Of a DNA stretch of 42,570 bases, positions 1-7,931 are shown one piece after another. This DNA is from a virus. The translations under genes were made by a program, and so were the position numbers. Position 1 is the first letter of the stretch. Every line of letters starts with the position of its first letter. The notes under the pieces were generated by a model that had not been told where the DNA came from, did not search any database, and was given only the letters and a program-made list of their open reading frames with translations. The stretch is from IMG/VR virus record IMGVR_UViG_3300036760_000023, positions 1-42,570 of that record; one strand, 5' to 3'.

Positions 1-225
1 CGGTTGATACCAGGACCCTGGCGACTGATTCTGTTACCACAGCAAAGATCGTAAACGCCGCCGTTGACACCGCGAAATTATCCACGGACGCCGTGACGAC
101 TTCTAAAATCCTTGACCAGAATGTGACGACAGCGAAGATCGCCGCCTTGGCGGTTGATACCTCCAAGCTCGCGTCAGACGCAGTAACAGCCGTGAAGATC
201 CTGAGCGATTCGGCCAGCTTCTCGA
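1..225 (+). repeat. Alternating decapeptide-coding repeats (left end)
   Basis: A 60-base unit encodes the pair AVDTxKLAxD and AVTTxKIxxx. Bases 63-127 are identical to 42443-42507 at the other end of the window, a 65-base exact direct repeat inside the same reading frame. Recent intragenic duplication or gene conversion would explain it, and so could an assembly break in a repeat. Confidence 0.8.
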
Positions 226-2783
226 AGGTGAGCGGAGCCAAGGCGTCCTTTACTGGGAATGACGTCTCCTACATTGGCGCGATAAACACGAACGATCACT
301 ATTCACTCCACACGAGCACTATCCTTCACAGTGAGGGCGCCTCCCTTAGCTTAGGATCGGGTGCCGGAGCGGTGAATACTGACACGAGCGGGAACACGTT
401 TATGGGCACGGCGGCGGGCAATGCTAACACGTCGGGATCGCTGAATACCTGCGTCGGTGTCAGTGCTTGCCGAAACGCCATCACTGGGACCGGAAACGTC
501 TATATGGGGTTTGGAGCAGGGTTTAGCGATGCCGGGGGTGGTTCAAACACCGGAGTCGGTCTTAGCGCAGGAGGAAACAACGTCAGCGGCACCGGGAACG
601 TATTTTTTGGCTATCATGCCGGATTGACGGAAACCGGGTCGAACAAGCTCTATATCGCCAATGGTGAGGCAGACCCAGCGTTGATCTATGGCAATTTCAA
701 CACCGGGCGGGTTGGGATCAGCACACAGGCACCCCAGGCTACACTGGACGTGAACGGGAGTATCTTGGGAGGCGCGATTACCGGGACGACATTCAGCGGC
801 AACGGCGCGGCCTTAACAAGCCTTACTGCGGCCAATATCAGCGCGGGGAGCCTTGGCGCGAGCGTTATTGCGTCCAGCATCGCCTTAAACGCCGTTGGGA
901 CTGGGCAGATCGCCAACTCCGCTGTCGATACAAGCAAGATTGCGATTGATGCCGTGACGACTGTCAAGATCATCAACAACGCGGTTGATACGACGAAACT
1001 GGCGACTGACGCTGTTACGACGGTCAAGATTCTCGATTCAGCGGTGGACACCAACAAGATCGCCACGGACGCCGTGACCGCCGCCAAACTCATTTCAAGT
1101 TCCGCGAGCTTTGCGAAAGTCACGGGAGGGGCGGGCAGCATTTCCGGGTCAAGCGTTTCTTTCGCTGGGACGATTGCGACTACTGGGGACCTGACCGTTG
1201 GAAACGGGACGAACCGCTCTACGGTTTCAGCCTCCGGGTTTATCACTATGGCGAATATCTCAGCGCCTTCAGCGTCGGCTGGAAGGATTTATTTCAATCC
1301 GAGCGGGAGCGGGTCATTAAACGTCAGTCTTGACGGCTCCACGTTCGTCAGCCTCGCAACCGGAACTGTTGGCGCAAGCGGCAATCTCAGCGGAACTCTG
1401 ACGACCGGGAAGTTGCCAAAAGCAACGGGGGTCAATAGCTTGGCCGACTCGATTGTTTCTGAACAAGGAAGCTCCGTTACAATCACGTCGAATTACGGCG
1501 GTGGCCTTCATGTTGGGGTCGGTGGCTTTAACGAAGCGACCATTTCTACCAGGATCATATCGGCGGCAAATCTTGGCGGGGCGTCATATGTGATCGGAAT
1601 GACGACCACGACTGGGAACGGAATACAGCGTGACTCAGCCTTTATCGGTTACGGCGGGGATGCCGCAATCAATAGGTCGCGCCTTTCCGTTTACAACTCA
1701 GTGGCCCAAAGCGGGCTTGCTGGGGCAGAGCTTTATTTCTCACTCTCAAGCGGGACCATCGCGCAGCCTACGTTTTTCTCCAACAATCCCGCCAATGGAA
1801 CTGTTTTTGGAAGATGGACGGTAAATGTTTCGACCGGGCTCGCGCCCCTAAATATGGGCGAGATCAGAATGGTCGTTGATACTTCCTCAGGCACCGGGAT
1901 CAATACCACGGACCCGACTTCACCGCTCAATCTTCCCGTTGCGATGGCGTTCTTAACGGTGCCGTCTACAGCCAATGCGGCAACGGAAAAGATGCGTATG
2001 TCACCAAATGGGGTTTTGATGATCAACGGCACTACCCCGACCTTTGGTACTACTGGCATTGACGTGCAGGGCACCGGGGTAATTAGAACTGTCGGCGGGT
2101 TACTTGTCGGCAGCACCAATACGTTCGATAATGGTTCAGCGATGAACGTCATGGGGCGGGCTATGTTTGGGCAGCAATCGGTCGCTGGCAATAACCTTGA
2201 GATTAACGGTAATGCCTACTCAAACAGTAACAACCCGTGGCTGGCGTTACGCGCTGGCGCGGGTACAAACAACCCGAGCAACTTTATTGGTCGCGCTGGC
2301 GTTGGCAATTTCCAAATCACGGCCAACAGCTATTATCAAAATTCTCTCGGAGCATACACTACCCCCGAGGTAGCGGCTAGTCCGTCTTGGATGATTAGAG
2401 TGAACAGTGGCGATGGTCCGGGCGTCGGCCCAGGATTCGCTCAGGGTGGGGATCGCTTTGACGTGGCCCGTGCCACGGCAACCGCCGGACTCCCCACATT
2501 CTTACCGTATATCAGCGTTTACACCAACGGGAACAGTAACGCGACGGTTATGATTCCCGGTGGCGTAGCGGCTAACGCCGATGGTAATCCGGCAAATATG
2601 TTCCAGATTGGGGCCAGCACGTTCACAGTGACCTACGCCGGTGACGTGAAGATCGGAACGATGACGATAAGCGGGAACGTAGCGCCGCCGAATGGTCAGG
2701 CGCTTTGCCTCTCAGACGGTCAGCTTGGTCACTGTACGAGCATTATCGGGGCAACAGGTGGTTGTACCTGTGTTGCGCCATAA
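1..2783 (+). CDS. Tail fibre / adhesin-like protein, 3' part (5' end cut by window edge)
   Basis: The frame is open from base 3 to the TAA at 2781, so the gene is cut by the left edge; the GTG at 93 is only the first possible start inside it. It begins in alternating decapeptides of the type AVDTxKLAxD / AVTTxKIxxx. These are followed at about 340-660 by Gly/Asn-rich repeats resembling trimeric YadA-like heads, a VGIST...TLDVNGSI segment, a second decapeptide block (891-1104) and a long beta-rich distal part. The C-terminus is rich in cysteine (four within the last 30 residues). Repeats, length and a place directly after the distal tail genes fit a trimeric host-binding fibre. The gene at 41202 is probably its N-terminal half, joined across a circular genome; together they would encode about 1380 residues. 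Receptor specificity cannot be read. Confidence 0.75.
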   Translation, partial: VDTRTLATDSVTTAKIVNAAVDTAKLSTDAVTTSKILDQNVTTAKIAALAVDTSKLASDAVTAVKILSDSASFSKVSGAKASFTGNDVSYIGAINTNDHYSLHTSTILHSEGASLSLGSGAGAVNTDTSGNTFMGTAAGNANTSGSLNTCVGVSACRNAITGTGNVYMGFGAGFSDAGGGSNTGVGLSAGGNNVSGTGNVFFGYHAGLTETGSNKLYIANGEADPALIYGNFNTGRVGISTQAPQATLDVNGSILGGAITGTTFSGNGAALTSLTAANISAGSLGASVIASSIALNAVGTGQIANSAVDTSKIAIDAVTTVKIINNAVDTTKLATDAVTTVKILDSAVDTNKIATDAVTAAKLISSSASFAKVTGGAGSISGSSVSFAGTIATTGDLTVGNGTNRSTVSASGFITMANISAPSASAGRIYFNPSGSGSLNVSLDGSTFVSLATGTVGASGNLSGTLTTGKLPKATGVNSLADSIVSEQGSSVTITSNYGGGLHVGVGGFNEATISTRIISAANLGGASYVIGMTTTTGNGIQRDSAFIGYGGDAAINRSRLSVYNSVAQSGLAGAELYFSLSSGTIAQPTFFSNNPANGTVFGRWTVNVSTGLAPLNMGEIRMVVDTSSGTGINTTDPTSPLNLPVAMAFLTVPSTANAATEKMRMSPNGVLMINGTTPTFGTTGIDVQGTGVIRTVGGLLVGSTNTFDNGSAMNVMGRAMFGQQSVAGNNLEINGNAYSNSNNPWLALRAGAGTNNPSNFIGRAGVGNFQITANSYYQNSLGAYTTPEVAASPSWMIRVNSGDGPGVGPGFAQGGDRFDVARATATAGLPTFLPYISVYTNGNSNATVMIPGGVAANADGNPANMFQIGASTFTVTYAGDVKIGTMTISGNVAPPNGQALCLSDGQLGHCTSIIGATGGCTCVAP
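891..1104 (+). repeat. Second decapeptide repeat block in the fibre
   Basis: The same AVDTxKLATD / AVTTVKIxxx units recur about 700 bases downstream of the first block, separated from it by the YadA-head-like segment. The protein therefore alternates rod-like repeats with globular or head-like modules. Confidence 0.75.
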
Positions 2784-2784
2784 A

Positions 2785-3192
2785 ATGAGAATACAGTTAA
2801 TAATATTGATAGTAGCTGTTAGCGGATGTGCTTCAACGCCAAGAGTAATTAATCTTGATAGACCAATCCATTTAGAGCGAGTGATCTGTATGGACGCAAT
2901 TGATGTTTCACGCTTATGCGCCGCAGGCAACGGGCCAAAGGATGATGGTACAAGATTTCAAATTGTCACTCTTGAAAGTATCGATCAATATGGACGTCAA
3001 TCAAAGCGTGTATATGTTGAGCATCCGGCAGCATGTTACGAATCATTAACTAAAACTATTTATCTTCCTTTTTCAGATTGTCCGACGCAGCTTGCTATGC
3101 ATGAAATTTGCCATGCGATGAGATTCAAAGATATTGAGTGTCAAAATCTTTTTCCGTCTTATGGCCCGGTCAAGGTGAAGGCAAAAAAGTGA
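2785..3192 (+). CDS. Lipoprotein with HExxH zinc-protease motif
   Basis: This 135-residue protein starts at the ATG one base after the fibre stop. Its N-terminus is a short hydrophobic lipoprotein signal with a VSGC lipobox (lipidated Cys15), so it should be anchored in the host envelope. Near residues 111-119 it has LAMHEICHAM, in which HEICH matches the HExxH zinc-metallopeptidase signature. Six further cysteines in the mature part could form disulfides in the periplasm. Base composition is more AT-rich than in the flanking genes, which hints at separate acquisition. No family could be assigned. An envelope-degrading or surface-modifying protease acting at lysis or against superinfection is inference only, because a third zinc ligand could not be fixed. 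Confidence 0.6.
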   Translation: MRIQLIILIVAVSGCASTPRVINLDRPIHLERVICMDAIDVSRLCAAGNGPKDDGTRFQIVTLESIDQYGRQSKRVYVEHPAACYESLTKTIYLPFSDCPTQLAMHEICHAMRFKDIECQNLFPSYGPVKVKAKK

Positions 3193-3401
3193 TTATCAAT
3201 CTTTGCGATAAGGACGGCTTATTTAAAATTCTTATGTCGCTGTTCCTTGTCGTCAACGCTTCAATCGGGACCTGCTGTTTGTTGCTTTGGGTTTTTATCT
3301 TTCAAGACGATGGCGATTTAAAAATTGCCAAGCTGGGATTTTGGGTTTGTCTCGGGCTTAGCATGGCGTCCGTCGGCGCGATGATTTCGGGGGATTTATG
3401 A
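3189..3401 (+). CDS. Small two-TM membrane protein (holin-like?)
   Basis: This 70-residue protein starts at a GTG overlapping the previous stop (GTGA), with a purine-rich GAAGG about 8 bases upstream. It has two hydrophobic segments (about residues 11-35 and 46-66) joined by a short acidic loop with DDGD. Size, two membrane spans and position in a block of tiny membrane-protein genes ahead of the hydrolases fit a holin or holin partner, but no holin family is recognised. It overlaps the next gene by ATGA, so it is translated in the same coupled chain. Confidence 0.55.
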   Translation: MIINLCDKDGLFKILMSLFLVVNASIGTCCLLLWVFIFQDDGDLKIAKLGFWVCLGLSMASVGAMISGDL

Positions 3402-3577
3402 ACGACGCGACGGCTGGGCTTTTCAAAGAGGTGCAAAGTTTTATCATTGCCGTAGGATTCCCAATCTTTACCGCGCTTTGGTTTATGTTTCGTACTGACA
3501 AACGCCTAGATAAGTTGAATGATCAGCAAGCGGAGCAAATCGTCTTGCTGAAAAACATTGTCGAAAGGAAGGGATAA
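3398..3577 (+). CDS. YvrJ-like small membrane protein
   Basis: The ATG overlaps the previous stop and the gene codes for 59 residues. A short N-terminal amphipathic stretch is followed by one membrane helix (about residues 15-31, containing GFPIFTALWFMF) and a charged tail with RTDKRLDKL and a short coiled coil. This layout, with proline in the membrane helix and a basic/acidic heptad tail, resembles the YvrJ family of small phage membrane proteins, often annotated next to holins. The match is by eye and the function in that family is not settled. It sits between another membrane protein and a single-span protein, so all three may act together at the inner membrane. Confidence 0.6.
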   Translation: MNDATAGLFKEVQSFIIAVGFPIFTALWFMFRTDKRLDKLNDQQAEQIVLLKNIVERKG

Positions 3578-3579
3578 CA

Positions 3580-3726
3580 ATGGAACTTTTAGCGACTGCG
3601 ATCCTAATAATTCTGTTAGCAGTTTACGAAATCAAGGCGCATACTAAAGAGGCTGTGATTAAGAAGAACACTTTGGCGATCAAGAACCTGTCTAGCCTGA
3701 TGATTGAAAGGGATTCTAAAGCGTGA
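3580..3726 (+). CDS. Single-span small membrane protein
   Basis: This 48-residue ORF is preceded by a good ribosome site (GGAAGGGA, 6-8 bases upstream). Residues 3-16 are hydrophobic and the rest is a lysine-rich helical tail that would face the cytoplasm. It ends in GTGA, overlapping the next start. The topology resembles the preceding YvrJ-like gene, and the pair could be a duplicated or co-functioning set. No family is recognised. Confidence 0.55.
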   Translation: MELLATAILIILLAVYEIKAHTKEAVIKKNTLAIKNLSSLMIERDSKA

Positions 3727-4067
3727 TTAAGCGTCTTGTAATTCCGGTCAAATCTTCGATAACCGTCCTCGCTGGGACAGGCTTCCATGTTATTGAAAAC
3801 TTGGCCGGGGGGTTGACGGGCGCGATTACCTATATCGTTATTGAGGGAGTAGGAGGGTCAAAGGGTCGCATCAAAGTACGCGACATTGATAACGCGCAGG
3901 ACATTTTCCGCGACCCCCGCGTGACCCCGCTAATTGGTCTTGACTTTTATGTGCAGACGGTGAAAATCCCAATCAACGGGACCTATCACTTGATCCTTGA
4001 CTCAGTTAATACCGACGGGTCTTATACGGTCTATTACGTCCTAGAAGAAAGGCCGACCCGCGTATGA
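3723..4067 (+). CDS. Unknown beta-rich protein, probable virion or host-surface component
   Basis: This 114-residue protein starts at a GTG within the preceding stop. The sequence alternates short hydrophobic strands with Gly/Asn/Asp turns, and no signal peptide or membrane helix is visible. It is the first of a run of beta-rich proteins after the fibre. It overlaps the next gene by ATGA, so it shares its expression. No family is recognised; tail accessory or receptor-binding proteins usually lie in this position. Confidence 0.6.
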   Translation: MIKRLVIPVKSSITVLAGTGFHVIENLAGGLTGAITYIVIEGVGGSKGRIKVRDIDNAQDIFRDPRVTPLIGLDFYVQTVKIPINGTYHLILDSVNTDGSYTVYYVLEERPTRV

Positions 4068-4549
4068 TGAAATATATTTTAGCGGGATTGCTGGCGATGA
4101 TCGCCAGTAGCGCAAAGGCGCAAAGTGTTGTCGAAGCCATACAGCGACCCGATGATATTTGGAATGTCGCCATACCGGGCGGGCTGACGGTTAGCATTGG
4201 AACAAGCACAACGATTTCGCTTAGCACAAGCGCGACGGTCAATGTCATGCTTCAGCTAAGCGCGGCCTATGCAACGGTGAGTGTGACTGGTGGGACTGGG
4301 AACGGGGTGCTAACGTCAACTGGAACCGCGCTTAGTTGCGGGGTAATACCGCCCTCAGACACAGCATCGTATAAATTTTCAGTGGTCACAAACGACGCTG
4401 ACGAATACCCTATATTTGGATTCGCTAAGGCCATCGTCGGTAGGGCCGTTATTCGTGGCTCATTCTATTTAGTGGCTTCGTCGAAAGTCGTGATCGAGGA
4501 AGCGTCGGTTGATGGAACGTATAAAGTGCGTTGTGGTATACAGAAATGA
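4064..4549 (+). CDS. Exported beta-rich protein with Sec signal peptide
   Basis: The first 19 residues form a classical signal peptide: Met-Lys start, hydrophobic core, then cleavage after AKA before QSVVE. The mature part of about 142 residues is rich in Thr, Ser and Val, contains SIGTSTTISLSTSATVNV-type strands, and has two cysteines. An ATGA overlap couples it to the previous gene. Tail proteins normally assemble in the cytoplasm and lack signal peptides, so export is odd for a gene in this position. It may be displayed on the host envelope or released to the periplasm. No family was recognised. Confidence 0.65.
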   Translation: MMKYILAGLLAMIASSAKAQSVVEAIQRPDDIWNVAIPGGLTVSIGTSTTISLSTSATVNVMLQLSAAYATVSVTGGTGNGVLTSTGTALSCGVIPPSDTASYKFSVVTNDADEYPIFGFAKAIVGRAVIRGSFYLVASSKVVIEEASVDGTYKVRCGIQK

Positions 4550-4566
4550 CACAGGAGAGCAAAACA

Positions 4567-5352
4567 ATGAAAAAAACAATCCTGGCCCTAGCGTTACTGG
4601 CGAATGTCGCCGTGAGCGCGTCGGCTGGTACGTCGTACCTCGGGACGGACAATCAGGATGTTTCAATCACTAGCCAAAATGGTGCATTGAATATCGTATC
4701 GACCAGCACAGTAATTACGGCCCCGCTGCCCGCTGGTACTAACAACATCGGTGACGTTGATGTATTGTCCCTGCCTTCTATCCCGGCTGGTACAAATAAC
4801 ATCGGTGATGTTGACGTACTGACGCTGCCCGCGCTTTCCGCTGGTAGCAATCAGATCGGTACTGTCAGCGGATCGACGGTGACTTCCATCATCAAGGATT
4901 CTGGCGGTGAGGAAGCTACTGTTACTGGCGGTCGCCTTGACGTTAATGCGACATTCAGTGGAACGATTACGGCTGATGTGAACGCATCAACGGTTGGAAT
5001 CAAAGGATCACAGGGAACAATCATCACTTCGCAGACTAAGGCGGCTGGAACGGCGTTGCTAGTCAATAACGCTGGTCGCCCTGACCTTGACGGCCTTTCC
5101 TTGGTCTATAAGTCGAGCGATTCGATGGTTGTTGCTGGCGCGATCACGCTGACGGGCAAGGCTAATCAGGTTGACTTGCAAGCCCTTGGCAATGATTGTA
5201 CCTTCAACATCAACGGTGGCGAAGCAATCAACGTGGCGAAGAACACCGCCGAAGCGTTTAACTTCGACTATCACGCTGTCAACCTTACCGTCAACTTGAC
5301 GGCCAAGACTGGCGCGGCTGTTTGCAAAGCGAGAATAACCGGGGCTAACTAA
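4567..5352 (+). CDS. Exported repeat protein with AGTNNIGDVDV repeats
   Basis: The gene is read from the ATG at 4567, preceded by AGGAG, giving 261 residues. The first 20 are a signal peptide with predicted cleavage after ASA. Residues 54-90 hold two near-identical 18-residue repeats, AGTNNIGDVDVLxLPxx, and a degenerate third, AGSNQIGTV. The NNIGDVDV type of repeat occurs in phage virion-associated proteins, as far as I recall. Further on are strand-forming segments such as GGRLDVNA and IKGSQGTI. The stop overlaps the next start (TAATG). Repeats suggest a fibrous or surface-binding role, while the signal peptide suggests export. An alternative is a tail-tip protein with a membrane-like N-terminus. 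Confidence 0.65.
   Translation: MKKTILALALLANVAVSASAGTSYLGTDNQDVSITSQNGALNIVSTSTVITAPLPAGTNNIGDVDVLSLPSIPAGTNNIGDVDVLTLPALSAGSNQIGTVSGSTVTSIIKDSGGEEATVTGGRLDVNATFSGTITADVNASTVGIKGSQGTIITSQTKAAGTALLVNNAGRPDLDGLSLVYKSSDSMVVAGAITLTGKANQVDLQALGNDCTFNINGGEAINVAKNTAEAFNFDYHAVNLTVNLTAKTGAAVCKARITGAN
4731..4840 (+). repeat. Tandem 54-base coding repeats
   Basis: Two copies of a 54-base unit encode GTNNIGDVDV plus a leucine/proline linker, with many synonymous differences between them. The protein repeat is therefore kept by selection and is not a very recent DNA duplication. Confidence 0.7.
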
Positions 5353-6098
5353 TGCTTTCGGTCATTGTTTCCGCACTCCTGTCGATCCTGACCCCCGCGC
5401 CCGTATGGGCGGGGGCGGGGTCGCTGGGTGATTTGGTGGTAATCTCATCGGGTGCTAATACGGCGGGCATCACCGCCGATGGTGAGTTGAAGGTGAGCGC
5501 GTCCATCGTTTCGCCAGCTATCCAAAACGTGAACATTGTAAGCACGTTTTCGCGCACGAACCCAGGCTACGTCTACCTCACCGATGGCGTCAGCACGGCG
5601 TCTGTGTCTGGCGGTGTTTTACAGGTCAGCTTCACGTCAAACCCGAATAGGAAATATTACGCCGTAGCCCCGACGAAAATAAACGCGGCTGTGGCGGCGT
5701 CTGATAACCCAATGCTCATGCTCGTCAACCTTGCGACCAGTACTATCTCGGCAAACATCATCGCCCGCACAATGGGATGCGATGTCTCAAACGTGATTGT
5801 GAATTACAGGACCTTTATCAATCCCGTCGTAACTTCCAGCGGGACTTATATCAAGCCCGTCAGGGTTTACCAAACAGCGGGAATCCCTGAGTCGCAGATA
5901 CAGGCGTATACCTTGCCAACAGTTTCATCGCCAGGAAGCGCGATAGACAACATCGCACAGGGCCAGAACACCGCAGCCGCGCACCGCGAGGATAATCAGA
6001 CAGTTTCAATCGCTCCTGGCAATCGCCTATTGATTACGGCAGACCCAAGCTCGAATAATAGGGCGCAGTATATAAGTGTTAGATGGTTGGAGGAATAA
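5352..6098 (+). CDS. Exported beta-rich protein, relative of the preceding repeat protein
   Basis: This 248-residue protein has an N-terminal signal peptide of about 20 residues (hydrophobic core, VWA cleavage site, then GAGSLGDL). The segment ITADGELKVSASIVSP resembles the GGRLDVNA segment of the upstream protein, so the two may share a fold. The rest is beta-rich, with SNNRAQYISVRWLEE at the C-terminus. It begins inside the upstream stop codon and is immediately followed by the next ATG. Its role is unknown. It is the fourth protein with a Sec signal peptide encoded in this part of the late region if the fibre is counted. Confidence 0.65.
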   Translation: MLSVIVSALLSILTPAPVWAGAGSLGDLVVISSGANTAGITADGELKVSASIVSPAIQNVNIVSTFSRTNPGYVYLTDGVSTASVSGGVLQVSFTSNPNRKYYAVAPTKINAAVAASDNPMLMLVNLATSTISANIIARTMGCDVSNVIVNYRTFINPVVTSSGTYIKPVRVYQTAGIPESQIQAYTLPTVSSPGSAIDNIAQGQNTAAAHREDNQTVSIAPGNRLLITADPSSNNRAQYISVRWLEE

Positions 6099-6698
6099 AT
6101 GACAATTTTAGAACTTGGTTCGTGGGCGGCATTTCGTGATTTGTGCTTCACGAATAAAAACCTCAACAATCAATTTACTGAGGATGGGTTGTGCTACGAC
6201 ATTTATGGCCCAGATGCGAACGGCCTCATATGGCACGTTCGTTTTAATAAAACGGATGCGACCGAATTTGAGGCGAGCTACAAGGCCCTATGTAATTTCG
6301 CCATCGGTGCGCGTGGCTATGCTTTCTCGACCAACGATTTCACCTATAAAGGCAATGGCGTTTATGGGGTTTGCATAGCAGGGCAGACTGTTGACATTGA
6401 CTATACTTTCACCGAAACGCTTTACACGAATGGCGGCGACATCGTGCTTGAGAACTCCGTCCTAGGAGACTGGGTCGAGGTCCACGTCATCCACCCCGTC
6501 TACGGGGCCATCGCTGATTACGTCAACAAGCGATATGTCCCAGCGTCACCATTTGGATACCCGACGCCAGTTATGGCCGTTCACACGCCATATGCGGGCA
6601 AGATTCCAGCGAGCTTAAAGCTGCGTCTGACCTATCACAGCACAGGCGCGACGGACGTTAAAATTGGGGTGAATTACAATTTGCACCTTGCAATATGA
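6099..6698 (+). CDS. Unknown late protein, probable virion component
   Basis: This 199-residue protein starts directly after the preceding TAA, with GGAGG about 8 bases upstream. It shows aromatic- and Asn-rich strands such as LIWHVRFN, no signal peptide and no membrane segment. The C-terminal LKLRLTYHSTGATDVKIGVNYNLHL looks like the last strands of a beta-sandwich. It overlaps the hydrolase gene by ATGA. Position between exported beta-rich proteins and lysis enzymes suggests a virion accessory protein, but no family is recognised. Confidence 0.6.
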   Translation: MTILELGSWAAFRDLCFTNKNLNNQFTEDGLCYDIYGPDANGLIWHVRFNKTDATEFEASYKALCNFAIGARGYAFSTNDFTYKGNGVYGVCIAGQTVDIDYTFTETLYTNGGDIVLENSVLGDWVEVHVIHPVYGAIADYVNKRYVPASPFGYPTPVMAVHTPYAGKIPASLKLRLTYHSTGATDVKIGVNYNLHLAI

Positions 6699-7165
6699 CC
6701 CCGATTCCCGGCGACCTGATTTTCTACCCGGTAACGCCGCGCAGCCCATTCATGCCGCGCTTAATCGCCGCACTTCAGATTATGCGCGGTGAAGGTGCTG
6801 GCAAAACGTCTTACTCTCATGTCAGTATTCTCGACGTTGACTTAGCCCATGAGCTTGAGCAATACATTCCAAAATCACGGCGACACTTGATTGACTGGTC
6901 GCGGGATATAGAGATATGGCGGGTAAAAAGTGCGGATCAAGAGGCGGTGGCAATAGCCCTTCGTTGGTGCCGATCAAGCCTTGGGCAATGGTACGACATG
7001 GGCCGCGCCTTCCTTGGCGCGTTCAAGATGGCCCATGCCAATATTTGCTCGACCTTCGTCGCCAGGGCATACCAGGAGGCAAATATAGACCTTGCCTCTA
7101 AGGCTGGCCGCTTTGTCGGACCTAACGAATTGATCGCTTCGGGGATGCTTGAGCGAATATGCTAA
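6695..7165 (+). CDS. Permuted NlpC/P60-like (YiiX-type) cysteine hydrolase
   Basis: This 156-residue protein begins with a GDLIFYP strand, followed by YSHVSI with a candidate catalytic His at about residue 42. After that come GQWYDMG near 97-103 and NICSTFVARAY with a candidate nucleophile Cys at about 118. The order His before Cys is that of circularly permuted papain-like NlpC/P60 proteins (YiiX/YebB group), which cleave amide or peptide bonds in cell-wall peptides or other acyl groups. There is no signal peptide. Placed just before the endolysin, it may assist lysis or act in the virion. Substrate is unknown. Confidence 0.65.
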   Translation: MTPIPGDLIFYPVTPRSPFMPRLIAALQIMRGEGAGKTSYSHVSILDVDLAHELEQYIPKSRRHLIDWSRDIEIWRVKSADQEAVAIALRWCRSSLGQWYDMGRAFLGAFKMAHANICSTFVARAYQEANIDLASKAGRFVGPNELIASGMLERIC

Positions 7166-7197
7166 TGCCAGATTTAGGCGGTTACCCAGGGGGAATT

Positions 7198-7347
7198 ATG
7201 AAACGTGACACCTATCGGACCAAAACGGGAAAGAAGATGTACGCCAAGCGCACGAAGGATGGAAAATTCGCCGATATTCAGTCCTACAAAAAGGCACACG
7301 GTCAGGATGTAAAGCGCAAGTCGAAGGCTGAAAAAGCCAAGGCGTGA
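7198..7347 (+). CDS. Small very basic protein
   Basis: The ATG at 7198 is chosen over an upstream one because AGGGGGA lies 6-7 bases before it. The 49-residue product is about one third Lys plus Arg (for example KRKSKAEKAKA at the end), with an N-terminal YRTKTGKKMY strand. It could bind nucleic acid or another anionic polymer, but no family is known to me. Its stop overlaps the endolysin start (GTGA), so it is probably cotranslated with it. Confidence 0.5.
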   Translation: MKRDTYRTKTGKKMYAKRTKDGKFADIQSYKKAHGQDVKRKSKAEKAKA

Positions 7348-7916
7348 AGTGGTACGACTACCTTTTTGACATTCTTGCTTCAGCCTTTACCAAGCAAGAA
7401 TTAAAGAAGGCTGGCGCGGGTGACGAAGCCCTGAAGGGTGCGGTCACAAGGAGAATTGACTTGCCTACATTTGGCGCAGATGAACCGCAGCCGCCGCAAG
7501 GCGTCTTGGAGAGCCGCGATCTAGCTCATTGCCACGCTGAGCTAAGGAAGCGGTACGCTATGGTCAAGGCTGACTTTGAGGCTGAGACTGGCAAGCAGTT
7601 GTTTGAAACCTGTACTTGGCGGTCATCATTGCGCCAGCAAAATCTATACGCCGTCGGGCGGCGCGGAGTGCCGGGCGAAAAAGTATTGACGCAGATTGAC
7701 GGCATAACTAAAAAGTCGCGGCATATGGTCTACCCAGCGCAAGCCGTTGACGTATGCGTTGACAGCGACCCAGGGCCAGGTAAGGTAGCGGTATGGGGCG
7801 CCGCCGCATACGCACCATTAGGCCCATTGTGCGTTAAGCATGGTTTGATTTGGGGCGGTTCGTGGACGAGCTTCAAAGACTATCCGCACATGGAATTGCC
7901 GGCCGCAGCCGCATAA
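7344..7916 (+). CDS. M15-family peptidase endolysin (D-Ala-D-Ala / L-Ala-D-Glu type)
   Basis: This 190-residue protein starts at a GTG overlapping the previous stop. After an N-terminal region of about 50 residues comes the M15 core: TWRSSLRQQNLY, SRHMVYPAQAVDV with zinc-ligand candidates His and Asp, and WGGSWTSFKDYPHMEL with the second His (about residue 182). The H-to-D spacing is two residues longer than the usual SxHxxGxAxD, as in some phage M15 enzymes. Such enzymes cut peptide stems of peptidoglycan. Place in the late region and coupling to small membrane genes support a lysis role. There is no export signal, so release would depend on a holin. Confidence 0.8.
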   Translation: MKWYDYLFDILASAFTKQELKKAGAGDEALKGAVTRRIDLPTFGADEPQPPQGVLESRDLAHCHAELRKRYAMVKADFEAETGKQLFETCTWRSSLRQQNLYAVGRRGVPGEKVLTQIDGITKKSRHMVYPAQAVDVCVDSDPGPGKVAVWGAAAYAPLGPLCVKHGLIWGGSWTSFKDYPHMELPAAAA

Positions 7917-7931
7917 CGCAGGGAGGATAAA

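Noticed and set aside
686-1246. Long minus-strand ORF (186 codons) in the fibre gene
   Set aside because: It mirrors the repeat-rich + strand gene, has repetitive low-complexity sequence and no ribosome site. Similar minus-strand ORFs at 1733-2191, 32664-33209 and 41648-42217 are shadows as well.
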